Assembly (NCBI GenBank): GCA_964458015.1
Contig: CAYWGR010000019.1
Span: forward strand, 1-45,090
From: CAYWGR01 sp964458015
GTDB lineage: Bacteria; Planctomycetota; Planctomycetia; Pirellulales; Thermoguttaceae
Length of the DNA: 45,090 nt
Direction: 5' to 3'
Shown: positions 17,180-25,023 of the stretch, piece after piece
Layout: each line of letters opens with the position of its first letter
Numbering within the stretch: position 1 is the stretch's first letter
Translations under genes and position numbers: made by a program
The notes under the pieces: model-generated
The model's input: the letters and a program-made list of their open reading frames with translations, nothing else
The model's database searches: none
Told to the model about the DNA's origin: nothing

Positions 17180-18115
17180 TCACGTAATTGCTTCCACAAA
17201 ACTTTTACCGTTCCACGGATTGGCGTCGGATGCCAGCAGTTGGTCTTTCGACAACGGCTGCATTTCAGTAAATCCGCGCACTGCGTCGCCGCCGGCGAGT
17301 GTTTGCACCAATCTTGCCCGCTCTTCCACCAAAGTGCGCATCGCCTTGTCGTCGTGAGCCGTCATCAACGATTCGCAAAATGATGTGCTGACGACGGCTT
17401 TCGCCCGCGCGTCGGTCGCCTCCAGGTCGGGCAAGTGAAACTCGCGGAGCAGACGCCGAATCACATCGCGTTTGCGATACACGGTTTCCGATGCCGTCAA
17501 ACGTTCCACTTCCTGCTTGAGCCGCTGCAATTCGGCCGCCTGTTCTTCGCGCAGGCTTTCGATCAAGGCGGGATAGTCGCGTTTCAGATCTTCAAGCGTC
17601 CTTGGAGTCGCTCTTTCTTCCGAAACATCGGCCGACTCGAACAGCCCGCGCGTCGTGGCGGGGTCGGCCACCAGATCGACGCTCTGCACCCGCATGATCG
17701 ACTCGACGACGACACGATCTCCGCGCCGTCCGACTTTCGCCTCAACATTGTGCGAAAATCCGACATTCTCCGACGCATGTTCGGCATCCCAAGCCAGTTG
17801 TTCCGCCAAGGCATGTTTCGGATTGAAGTGGAAATCGCCGAAAAGCCCCTCCCCGGACTGAAACGTCACGTTGCGGATCGCGCCGATGCGGTCCTGATAG
17901 TCGCGCGGCGAGGTCGGATTGCCGCGCGGATGATTCACATTCACTTTGGCGTCTTCATAGAGGCCAATTGCCTGGCCAAGAGCCTCGGGCAAGTAGCTGC
18001 GGCCGTTTTTTGATTCCAGTCCCAACAATTTGGCGCCGCGAATCACGCCCGACTGCCGATCCACACGCATCGACACGCCGCGCGAATTGCAATATTCCTG
18101 CAACAGATCTGTCAT
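17180..18115 (-). CDS. Prohead protease with C-terminal scaffold-like helix
   Basis: The frame is open from 18130, but the ATG at 18115 has a well-placed AAAGGA, so the protein is likely 311 residues. Residues 10-160 are protease-like: NVNHPRG, FSHNVEAKV and SVDLVADPATT match the His/Ser pattern of phage prohead proteases. Residues 175-220 form a Glu/Arg-rich coiled coil that may act as an internal scaffold removed during maturation. It would cleave scaffold and capsid arms during head assembly. A minus-strand intrinsic terminator ends just upstream of this gene. Confidence 0.75.
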   Translation of the reverse strand: MTDLLQEYCNSRGVSMRVDRQSGVIRGAKLLGLESKNGRSYLPEALGQAIGLYEDAKVNVNHPRGNPTSPRDYQDRIGAIRNVTFQSGEGLFGDFHFNPKHALAEQLAWDAEHASENVGFSHNVEAKVGRRGDRVVVESIMRVQSVDLVADPATTRGLFESADVSEERATPRTLEDLKRDYPALIESLREEQAAELQRLKQEVERLTASETVYRKRDVIRRLLREFHLPDLEATDARAKAVVSTSFCESLMTAHDDKAMRTLVEERARLVQTLAGGDAVRGFTEMQPLSKDQLLASDANPWNGKSFVEAIT

Positions 18116-18136
18116 TGCGTTTCCTTTCATGCCAAT

Positions 18137-18176
18137 AAAAAAAGCCCGCCAAAACCATTCAAGGCTTTCGCGGGCT
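18137..18176 (-). terminator. Intrinsic terminator or attenuator before the prohead-protease gene
   Basis: On the minus strand GCCCGC pairs with GCGGGC, with an inner AAAGCC/GGTTTT extension and a six-base loop, followed by seven T. The T-run ends about 20 bases before the protease start. It can end the upstream transcript or attenuate the downstream one. Confidence 0.7.
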
Positions 18177-18227
18177 CTCGCGGATACGCGCCTTCCGGCG
18201 GCTCCGCTTGATACCGTTAATGGGAAT

Positions 18228-18324
18228 ATAGGGATTAGGGATTAGGGATTAGGGATTAGATTTGTCACTTGTCTCTTCACTCTAATCCCTAATCTCTAAT
18301 CCCTAATCCCTAATCCCTAATCCT
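18228..18324. repeat. TTAGGGA heptamer arrays forming a long inverted repeat
   Basis: The left arm (18228-18260) is ATTAGGG-type and the right arm (18281-18324) CCCTAAT-type, separated by a 20-base loop. The arms are complementary over about 33 bases with one mismatch seen. A strong hairpin is therefore possible between the DUF2292-like and protease genes. Confidence 0.8.
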
Positions 18325-18506
18325 TACTTTTCTATCCGCTCGACCGTTCGGCGGATATGTTGAATCGTTCCATCTTGCACGCTCAACTCGATGGCGGCAG
18401 TGCCGAAAAAACCGTGCCGTAGCGCCTCGGCCAGCATCTCCGCTACAATCGACTGAAGCTGGGCCACTTTCTTCGCATTGCCGTTGGTTGTCGTGTGCGT
18501 CATCAT
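18324..18506 (-). CDS. Small DUF2292/YezD-like protein
   Basis: A 60-residue protein with an N-terminal helix (AKKVAQLQSIVAEMLAEAL) and a beta end (GTAAIELSVQDGTIQHIRR) that resembles the YezD/DUF2292 pattern. It lies between portal and protease genes on the minus strand. The start could be the first or second Met. The stop codon lies at the edge of the heptamer inverted repeat. Function unknown. Confidence 0.6.
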   Translation of the reverse strand: MMTHTTTNGNAKKVAQLQSIVAEMLAEALRHGFFGTAAIELSVQDGTIQHIRRTVERIEK

Positions 18507-18580
18507 GGTGCGTTAACTTACAATTTCACTTCCCACTTTTCAAGATTTCTTTTTGGCCACTCGTGATTATTTTCGACGAC

Positions 18581-20005
18581 TCATATTGCTTGATCGGCAG
18601 GAGCATTCACCCCCTGTTCCTGCTCCGGATCCAGCCCGTGTCGCAGGGCCATCGTGGCGACCGACATCGCGCCGTTGCGCACGAGTATTTGATCGGCCTG
18701 GGCGTCTTTCAACCGATCGCGCACCGCAAGCCGTGGTGGGATGCCGAGGATATCGACCGCTCGCAATGCTTCGACCGACAAGCGACCGGATGCGACGGCG
18801 TTTTGCACCACGCGCCAAAGCAACTCCACATCGTCCTCGAGCATGTCGTGTTGCAACCGCTCGAACATCTTGACCGCCGGCCCTTCGGCCACCATCGTCG
18901 AGGAATAGTTCGCGTTCGAGGCGTCGGAAGACAGCATGAACTCGGGCATGACCAAACGGCTGGCAATTGCCCGCAGTTCGGCTTGCAGCACGACGACATA
19001 GCGGCCCGCATCGATGCCCGCCGCTGGAAATTCGTATTCCGTGCCGGCCACGGCATCCAAAATCGTGCCGGGTGCATACCGTTGAAAATGGCTCGTGCGT
19101 CCCGTGGCGGAACTGGCAAGACTTGCATTGGCCTGACTTGCGACGAATTGCTCCAACCCCGCGGCAGTGGCCGCACGGTGTTTGCGAATGATGGCGATGG
19201 CCGACTGAATTTCCGAGACGACGCTCATGTTGCGCAGCATTTTTTCGGCACGACGAAGGTTTTTGCGTACGGGAAAGAACAGCGGCAGCCCTCGCTTCAC
19301 ATTGGCATCGACATTCGCCTTGCGATGTTGGATATCGGCCGCATCGACCAATCGCCCATCGATCCAGAAGCCTACGACGGTTTCCACATCCTCCGCCGCG
19401 GTCTGGATGCCGAACCGGGCCGTAGGGTCCGACATTCGTTCGGTGGGTGCAGCTACTTGCGACGGCTCGACAAATCGCACGCGCGTCGAACCGTCGTCGG
19501 CCGCGAATAATCGTAAAAAACATTCGCCGTCGCGGTCCTTGCGACGCACGATCTCCTGCTGCCGTTGATGCCAGCGATTCAAGCGGACAAACTCGTCGAT
19601 GACCGTTTGCACTTCGGCGGCCAACGCCCGCGCCTCATGTCCTTTTCGCGAAACGGCCCTGTAAGCATGACCGCTGCCGACAATGTAGTTGATGCGGTTT
19701 TCGTGCCCGTTGATGGCGAATTCATTGGTAACGGCCAACATCCGGCACTGGTCACGGATTTGTGCAAGTTGCTGTTCGTCGGCAAACGGCGTTCGCTGCA
19801 TCGCGCCAGCCGAGCCGCCGCCAAGCCGATTCCACGGCATCCCATCGATATCACAAACCGATTCGGCCGGATCGACGAAGTTGTCCCACAACTCGTCAAA
19901 TGCCTCAAACAGCCGCCGCTCCCATTGTTTCAGCCGCGGATCCATCTGCGATGTCGCGGTCTCGGTATCGTTAGTAAGATTCGATTTGTCGATATCATGC
20001 ATCAT
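18581..20005 (-). CDS. Phage portal protein
   Basis: A 474-residue protein; the ATG at 20005 is chosen because GGAG lies six bases upstream. It has the portal pattern: RRLFEAFDELWDNF near the start, a central wing with MLAVTNEFAINGHENRINY, and a stem region with SSDASNANYSSTMVAEGP, the lambda-B-like signature seen in the portal family. The portal forms the dodecameric ring through which DNA is packaged and joins the terminase. It follows the large terminase in transcription order, as expected. Confidence 0.85.
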   Translation of the reverse strand: MMHDIDKSNLTNDTETATSQMDPRLKQWERRLFEAFDELWDNFVDPAESVCDIDGMPWNRLGGGSAGAMQRTPFADEQQLAQIRDQCRMLAVTNEFAINGHENRINYIVGSGHAYRAVSRKGHEARALAAEVQTVIDEFVRLNRWHQRQQEIVRRKDRDGECFLRLFAADDGSTRVRFVEPSQVAAPTERMSDPTARFGIQTAAEDVETVVGFWIDGRLVDAADIQHRKANVDANVKRGLPLFFPVRKNLRRAEKMLRNMSVVSEIQSAIAIIRKHRAATAAGLEQFVASQANASLASSATGRTSHFQRYAPGTILDAVAGTEYEFPAAGIDAGRYVVVLQAELRAIASRLVMPEFMLSSDASNANYSSTMVAEGPAVKMFERLQHDMLEDDVELLWRVVQNAVASGRLSVEALRAVDILGIPPRLAVRDRLKDAQADQILVRNGAMSVATMALRHGLDPEQEQGVNAPADQAI

Positions 20006-20082
20006 CAATATCTCCTATCAAATACAATTCTCTTAAAATCAGAACTATCCTCTTCCGCGGAACTTCATGCCTTGCATCCACT

Positions 20083-20116
20083 GTTCCCTGACCCCTGTCC
20101 CCTGACCCCTGACCTC
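20083..20116. repeat. CCCCTGA heptamer array
   Basis: About four 7-base units of CCCCTGA/CCCCTGT type between the large terminase and portal genes. It is a separate heptamer sequence from the TTAGGGA family but has the same period. Confidence 0.65.
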
Positions 20117-21744
20117 TATTGTCCCACTGGCAATCTGTTTCCCAAACCATCTTGAACCGTCCGGCCGTGAAACACTTCTACGGCCAATCGAATGGCCATT
20201 TCCAAAGCGTCCGGCCCGTCGTCATGGTCGCCGATGGGGAACTCTTCAAGCTGTTCGACCAAAAGCCGCGTGCCGGGGCTATGAGCCTTGAATCGCAATC
20301 GGCGTGACGAAAGATAAGGCCCCAACCGGCGAATGCGCACCTGCTTGGCCGCATGGTTTTCCAACGGCACGGGTCTCGCTCCCAAAACGCCTTGACGCCG
20401 AAACTCCGTCTCCAACTCGCCGGCCAGCAGATCTTGATACTGATTCGATTCGACGCCGAACACATCGGGCGCGAATTGCCGAAATCGCTCGGCTGCCTCC
20501 GAAACCATCTGCGGCGTCGGACGTCGCGCCAGATCGGCCTCGACATACAGCACGCCCTGCCGGTCGACACCCAGCATCACCAGAGCCGAAAAATCGCCGC
20601 GCCGCGAGTCGTTCCCCTTGCTGGGATCCAGAGCCATCGACTTCACCATAAGATACGAAGGCCATTGCTCGAACCAGATCGACTCGTCGAAATATGCCTC
20701 GGGCCATTCGCACTGGTCGGGATTGATCGGCGAATTCTGCTTCTCGCGATCGAACGCCGTTCGCCCGCCCTCGATCCTCATGCACATCAATGTGTAGAGA
20801 TCCTCGACCTCGGGCCAAAGCACAATCGCGCCCGCGATCATCTCCTGGCGGTAACGCTCGTAAAACTCCCGGGCAGCCGCCTTCGCACGCGGTTTGGAAA
20901 GATCCGTGTAAATCGCTTCCCATTGTTCCCAAAGCGAAGCGTTGCGCGGCCATCGGACAATCGACTTGAACACGCGCGAAGTCCAGCCCGGCGTGCGATG
21001 CAATTCCAAGGCCAGCGCATCGCGATGTAATGCCGTCGCCAAATTGACGATATTCGTCCGGGCCGTGCCCGCTTTCATCAGCGCGCCGTGAAACCAAGCT
21101 CTGGAACGGTCGCGCTGTGCGGCCGAACTTCCATGACTGTCGTTCTGCAAATCGTCGCAAACGATTAAGGTGGGCCGATGCTCGCGACGACGGCGGCCGC
21201 GGATCCGCTGGCCCGCGCCAAACGCCTCGATCGTCACGCCGTTGCGTAAAACAATCGAATTACCCCGCCAAACGAGTCCCCGGCCCGCGGCATTCGGAAA
21301 ATCTTCGGCCAGATGCTTGTTTTCAAGCAGTTCCGCCTTGATGTTCTCCAAGTGGGCGCAAGCCTGGTGCTTGGTGTCGGAAACAATCCAAATATACGGC
21401 TCAAAGCACTCCACAGCCGCGCGCAGCGGCAAAGCCAGCGTTGCAATCGTCGATTTCGCGCCGCCGCGCGGCCCTAATACGTTGATCTTCGTTCCTCGCT
21501 CCGCATGGGCCGCATCAAGCTGATCGGCCAGCCAACGATGCATCAACGACGGCGGCAATCGAAAGTGGTCAGGCAGATATTTCTTTCCCCAGGCCGTTAA
21601 ATCCAAATCGCATCGGCTGCGTCGTGACAATCGCCGAGCTTGACCGTGGCTGCGAGCCAAGGCATCGTGCAAAACCGCCGCCATGTTGCCGATGATTTCC
21701 GGCGAAAGCGCCCAGTGTCGCGGCAAAACGCTACTGCGGCTCAT
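20116..21744 (-). CDS. Phage terminase large subunit
   Basis: The ATG at 21744 (MSRSSVLPRHWAL) gives 542 residues and a 14-base overlap with the small subunit; the frame from 21825 would overlap far more. The ATPase has Walker A GPRGGAKST (about 91-99) and Walker B LIVCDDLQND (DD at about 197-198). The C-terminal nuclease shows SMALDPSKGND and the acidic end DHDDGPDALEM, typical of the RNase H-like terminase nuclease. It cuts and pumps DNA into the prohead. All key motifs look intact, so this gene at least appears functional. Confidence 0.92.
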   Translation of the reverse strand: MSRSSVLPRHWALSPEIIGNMAAVLHDALARSHGQARRLSRRSRCDLDLTAWGKKYLPDHFRLPPSLMHRWLADQLDAAHAERGTKINVLGPRGGAKSTIATLALPLRAAVECFEPYIWIVSDTKHQACAHLENIKAELLENKHLAEDFPNAAGRGLVWRGNSIVLRNGVTIEAFGAGQRIRGRRRREHRPTLIVCDDLQNDSHGSSAAQRDRSRAWFHGALMKAGTARTNIVNLATALHRDALALELHRTPGWTSRVFKSIVRWPRNASLWEQWEAIYTDLSKPRAKAAAREFYERYRQEMIAGAIVLWPEVEDLYTLMCMRIEGGRTAFDREKQNSPINPDQCEWPEAYFDESIWFEQWPSYLMVKSMALDPSKGNDSRRGDFSALVMLGVDRQGVLYVEADLARRPTPQMVSEAAERFRQFAPDVFGVESNQYQDLLAGELETEFRRQGVLGARPVPLENHAAKQVRIRRLGPYLSSRRLRFKAHSPGTRLLVEQLEEFPIGDHDDGPDALEMAIRLAVEVFHGRTVQDGLGNRLPVGQ

Positions 21745-22279
21745 CGGCGGCCTCCTCGCTGTCGTCTGTGTTTGCTGTTTCAAGCTCCTGATGCTCTTGC
21801 AAATACGTCTTGATATTTTGCCCAAAGCTGCGGGCCAAATTCTCGACGCCTTTGACGATGTTCTTGCGATACTTGTCCACGGGCACTTGTTGAACGATCA
21901 TCTCGGCGAATTGTGCCAGCGCCCGCGCCAAATCCGTGGCCGTGATGACGTCGGGGCCGCGCCGGGCGTATTTCTCCGGAAATCCTCGTTCCAAAGCCCA
22001 TGCCGCGGCGCGCCAGTATTGCTCCTTCTTCGCGGCATTGCGGATATTTTTCACGAGTGCCAGTTCGGCGTTGCATTTTGCCTGGTTCAATTCCGCGGCG
22101 AATTTTGGATCACGATCCGCCGTGCGTTGAATCGTGGATACCGCGCAGCCGACAAACTGAGCGGCCACGCTCTGACTGCATCCGACGCTGAGAATTGCCG
22201 TGATTTGCAATCGTTTTGTTTTGTTCAGCACCGGCGGCCTGCCGCGTTTTCCCACGTGTATTCCTCCGTTTGCGGTCAT
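21731..22279 (-). CDS. Terminase small subunit-like HTH protein
   Basis: A 182-residue protein with a basic leader (KRGRPP), a helix-turn-helix (about 22-55, SVGCSQSVAAQFVGCAVSTIQR), a helical middle and an acidic C-terminal tail (about 160-182). It lies directly upstream of and overlaps the large terminase, so it is the probable DNA-recognition subunit. Its ATG overlaps the stop of the ABC-GNAT gene by four bases, linking that gene to packaging. Confidence 0.75.
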   Translation of the reverse strand: MTANGGIHVGKRGRPPVLNKTKRLQITAILSVGCSQSVAAQFVGCAVSTIQRTADRDPKFAAELNQAKCNAELALVKNIRNAAKKEQYWRAAAWALERGFPEKYARRGPDVITATDLARALAQFAEMIVQQVPVDKYRKNIVKGVENLARSFGQNIKTYLQEHQELETANTDDSEEAADEPQ

Positions 22280-23430
22280 GATTTCTCGCCGCTATTCCCT
22301 GCATACTCAAACGACACGACGGCCCGGCCTAGCGAACTCCGATAGTTGGTGATGAAACGCTTTGAATCATGCGAGCCGGTCTTCTTGACGCCAACGCATT
22401 TCCATGCCGGTGAACGGCGGCAATGTGCAATCATCGCCGGGTGGCTTGTGGTGATGTTCATGCGATGCCCCTCCGCCAAATGCAGCTCGGCCACCGCCTC
22501 GGCTACGGCCGTGCCGATGCCCATGCCCTGAAAGTCGGGCAACGTAACGATCCGGCTGATACGCCAGCGATTCTTCCGGCCGATCAACGAAACGCTGGCG
22601 CAAAAGGCCGCCGGCTCGCCTTGCCACAACGCCATGAAACAGCGGGCGTACCGCGGCAACGCCCCGCTTAAATAGTGATGACGCGCAAACAACTGCCACG
22701 CACTACGCCGGCAACGAACGATTTCAAGCTCGATTGCCGGTCGCCGAAGACGCCTCCGGCTGAATGTCGATGTCGCCATGTCGATAATCCAATCGGGCTC
22801 CAGCCATTCGGTCACGTCGTAATGGCACGTCACGGCCACGAACCGGCAATCGATTTGGCCCGCGCGAATCCCCTTGGCCACCGCCGCCGAAACCACCCGC
22901 GCAACGTTCCGGTCCACCACGCTCGTGAATTCGTCGAAAGCGACAATCGGAGAAGCGAGGTGTAAGGATGAATCGGGAATCCCGCTGCCCTCATGCTCAT
23001 CTTCCACCGCCAATGCACGCGCCAAATCACAGCGGAACTGCTCGCCGTTGCTCAACACCGAATATGGCTTGATCCAACTGGGTGGGGACGAAAATCCCAC
23101 GGCCGTAAAAAGCCGCGTAATTTCCTTGGTCGGCCGCCAGCCAAACCCGTCGATCACGGCCCGATCCGCCGGCCATTCTCGCGGGCGATAAACGCAATCG
23201 CCGAATAATCTGCGGGCAATCGTACTTTTTCCGCTGCCCGAAGGCCCCACGATCAACCCGATTTGCCATTTCTCACTGCCCGGCTCTTCCGCCGTCAACC
23301 ATTCCGGCGTTTCCACGCAAAAACGTTGCGTTGCCCGCTGGCTTAGGGGAACATCGAACATCCCGCCCACCTGCTGCACGCGAAACGAATCGTAGACCGG
23401 ACATGTAACTTCAACTTCAATGGAAATCAT
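22276..23430 (-). CDS. ABC-type ATPase fused to a GNAT acyltransferase
   Basis: A 384-residue soluble protein. Residues 55-225 are an ABC-like ATPase: Walker A GPSGSGKST (62-70), signature-like LSNGEQ (126-131), Walker B IVAFDEF (162-168) and H-loop His203. Residues 235-375 are a GNAT domain with the acyl-CoA loop FQGMGIGTAV (300-309) and FARHHYLSG (248-256). No membrane segment is present, so it is not a transporter. It is translationally coupled to the terminase small subunit, with a ParB-like gene upstream. Established: the Mu Mom DNA-modification enzyme has a GNAT-like fold. Inference: this could modify DNA or a protein before packaging. The target is unknown. Confidence 0.8.
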   Translation of the reverse strand: MISIEVEVTCPVYDSFRVQQVGGMFDVPLSQRATQRFCVETPEWLTAEEPGSEKWQIGLIVGPSGSGKSTIARRLFGDCVYRPREWPADRAVIDGFGWRPTKEITRLFTAVGFSSPPSWIKPYSVLSNGEQFRCDLARALAVEDEHEGSGIPDSSLHLASPIVAFDEFTSVVDRNVARVVSAAVAKGIRAGQIDCRFVAVTCHYDVTEWLEPDWIIDMATSTFSRRRLRRPAIELEIVRCRRSAWQLFARHHYLSGALPRYARCFMALWQGEPAAFCASVSLIGRKNRWRISRIVTLPDFQGMGIGTAVAEAVAELHLAEGHRMNITTSHPAMIAHCRRSPAWKCVGVKKTGSHDSKRFITNYRSSLGRAVVSFEYAGNSGEKS

Positions 23431-23501
23431 GGCTGAAGGGGTTAGATGTTAGGGGCTAGGTACTAGAGGGGGCAAAGCACAGGAACACTGTCGCGTGTGT
23501 G

Positions 23502-23525
23502 CCACTGGCTCTGCCAGTGCGGCGT
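23502..23525. repeat. Palindromic CACTGGC/GCCAGTG element
   Basis: CACTGGCTCTGCCAGTG forms a short perfect stem between the ParB-like and ABC-GNAT genes. It resembles common dispersed palindromes; a terminator role is possible but there is no T-run. Confidence 0.45.
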
Positions 23526-23543
23526 CCTTCGTGCCGCCAGTTC

Positions 23544-24104
23544 TCACAATGTCAACAACTTACAGGTATATCCCTCGTCGGTCATCCGCTCGTAAACCTT
23601 TTGCTGCTCGTCTTCATCACGGCATTCCACGACAACCTGGTAGGCCTCGGGAACAGGAACCTCGTCGATGGATTCCGTCTCGGCCGCGTCGGAAATCGCC
23701 TCGGTTGCCGACGACATCCGATCCAACATCGCTTGCACGGCGTCGTTCTCGGTCTCTACCTGTTCGAGCAGTTCGGCAAGCGTTTTTTCATCCATTTCGG
23801 CCATGTTTGCCAGCGGATCGTGCAAAGCCAACAGCTTGGCCGCTTCATGCTCGTCCAAATCCAGCACCAACACGGGCACTTCCGCTTCGGGCGTCGTTTC
23901 GGCTCGAAGATGCCCATCGACCAACTCCAACGTTCCGTCCGGCAACTCGCGGGCAAGCAGCGCATCGGCATAGCCGATCTCCGCCAACACGCCGCGCAAT
24001 GCGTCTTGCTGGGCCGCGGGATGCGTGCGCCAGTTTTTCGGGTGCGGACGCAACAGACTTGCCTTGACCCGCCGAAATTCCTTGATTCGATCTCGAATCA
24101 ACAT
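23544..24104 (-). CDS. ParB/Spo0J-like nuclease-domain protein
   Basis: A 186-residue protein. Residues 15-100 are ParB-N-like: LRPHPKNWRTHP, LVDGHLRAET (61-70) and VPVLVLDLDEHEAAKLLALHD. In phages this domain is usually fused to a DNA methyltransferase; here no methylase follows it. The C-terminal part (about 100-186) is acidic with a beta end (QVVVECRDEDEQQKVYERM). It lies directly upstream of the ABC-GNAT gene. ParB-like domains are known as CTP-binding switches or nucleases; the role here is unproven. Confidence 0.8.
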   Translation of the reverse strand: MLIRDRIKEFRRVKASLLRPHPKNWRTHPAAQQDALRGVLAEIGYADALLARELPDGTLELVDGHLRAETTPEAEVPVLVLDLDEHEAAKLLALHDPLANMAEMDEKTLAELLEQVETENDAVQAMLDRMSSATEAISDAAETESIDEVPVPEAYQVVVECRDEDEQQKVYERMTDEGYTCKLLTL

Positions 24105-24143
24105 AGCTGTATCTCCTTATGTCGAAAACAAGGCCGGAACAAG

Positions 24144-24434
24144 TCAGCGGCAAATCACCGCCGTTGCCACGGTTCCGAAAAGCACGGTGAGCAATGCCCA
24201 AGCGCCGCGCAATGCCAGCAACATCATGCGACGCCCGCGTTTCAACTCCGCCACCTCACCCATAATGCCCGGACTCATTTCCTTATTGCCAGGCAGTCCG
24301 TACATATCTGTTTTAATCTGCTGAATATCGCCGCGGCACGCCTCGCATCGGGCGAATCCCGAAATCACCTGCTCGTGGTACTGATGCACTTCCTTGCGCA
24401 ACTTTTCGATCTGGTTCGATTCCGCCGATGTCAT
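24144..24434 (-). CDS. Small coiled-coil membrane protein, holin-accessory-like
   Basis: A 96-residue protein with a helical N-terminus (about 5-30), a central soluble part, and one C-terminal membrane segment (about 70-93, LLALRGAWALLTVLFGTVATAV). This layout resembles XhlA-type lysis accessory proteins, but similarity is only in topology. It lies among other small membrane proteins upstream of the packaging genes. Confidence 0.55.
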   Translation of the reverse strand: MTSAESNQIEKLRKEVHQYHEQVISGFARCEACRGDIQQIKTDMYGLPGNKEMSPGIMGEVAELKRGRRMMLLALRGAWALLTVLFGTVATAVICR

Positions 24435-24462
24435 GGCAACCTCTTGCTATGTGTTTGTAGAA

Positions 24463-24861
24463 CTAAGAAGACGTAGCGACTTTTGTTGCTGCCGCTTTCA
24501 CGGCCGAACCGGCTTGAAGGATATCGATCAGCTCTTGAGCCTTGGTCGCATCGTTCGAGGCGTAATAGGTTGCCACTTTTTTCGCGACATCGCCCAACTT
24601 GGCCACGATGGCCTCGTCGCTGCGCACAGCCTGGACGATCTCCTTGACCTTGGCGACCATGCCCGAGTAATCCCCGACCACATAGTCCTCGAACAAGCCG
24701 CCGAACCAAATAAGTCCCCATTGGTTCATCAATTTCATCAGCTCGATAGCGTGCTTCCTCCGCGTCTCACGCCGGTTGTATGCCCACAAGCATCCGATGG
24801 TCAAAAGGAAGGCGACCAGCGCCAAAATCAGGTATTGGTACATTATTGGAACGTTGTTCAT
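24463..24861 (-). CDS. Small N-terminally anchored membrane protein
   Basis: A 132-residue protein with one N-terminal membrane helix (about 7-27, YQYLILALVAFLLTIGCLWAY) and a basic flank (NRRETRRKH). The rest is helical (VAKVKEIVQAVRSDEAIV; VAKKVATYYASND). A GGAGAG site precedes the ATG by eight bases. Not a recognised family; membrane position beside a holin-like gene suggests lysis or envelope work. Confidence 0.6.
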   Translation of the reverse strand: MNNVPIMYQYLILALVAFLLTIGCLWAYNRRETRRKHAIELMKLMNQWGLIWFGGLFEDYVVGDYSGMVAKVKEIVQAVRSDEAIVAKLGDVAKKVATYYASNDATKAQELIDILQAGSAVKAAATKVATSS

Positions 24862-24879
24862 CTGATAGCTCTCCGAGAA

Positions 24880-24913
24880 TTAGTGGTTAGTGGCTAGTGG
24901 TTAGTGGTCAGTG
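24880..24913. repeat. TTAGTGG heptamer array
   Basis: TTAGTGG, TTAGTGG, CTAGTGG, TTAGTGG, TCAGTG units in tandem, upstream of the 24463 gene. The gap 24862-25023 also contains a GC-rich palindrome-like CCCTCGCCCTCTGGG/TTAGGGTGAGGG element. Confidence 0.75.
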
Positions 24914-25023
24914 AAAGGTAGCTAGAAGAAGATGGTGAGAAATTGGAAACGGGTATCAATTGGGCGAATGTCATCCCCTCGCCCTCTGGGTTAGGGTGAG
25001 GGCCGTATGCACTGCCTAAAAAA

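Noticed and set aside
18228..18324. CRISPR-like repeats
   Set aside because: Direct 7-base units without unique spacers; the arrays are tandem and opposed, not a repeat-spacer array, and no cas gene is near.
18228..18324. Telomere or chromosome end
   Set aside because: The TTAGGGA units are seven bases long, short in number and inside an operon, so they only resemble telomeric repeats.
18488..19510. 340-residue plus-strand ORF
   Set aside because: Antisense to the portal gene; no recognisable domain.
22276..23430. ABC transporter ATPase
   Set aside because: The protein has no permease partner, is fused to GNAT and is coupled to terminase, so transport is unlikely.
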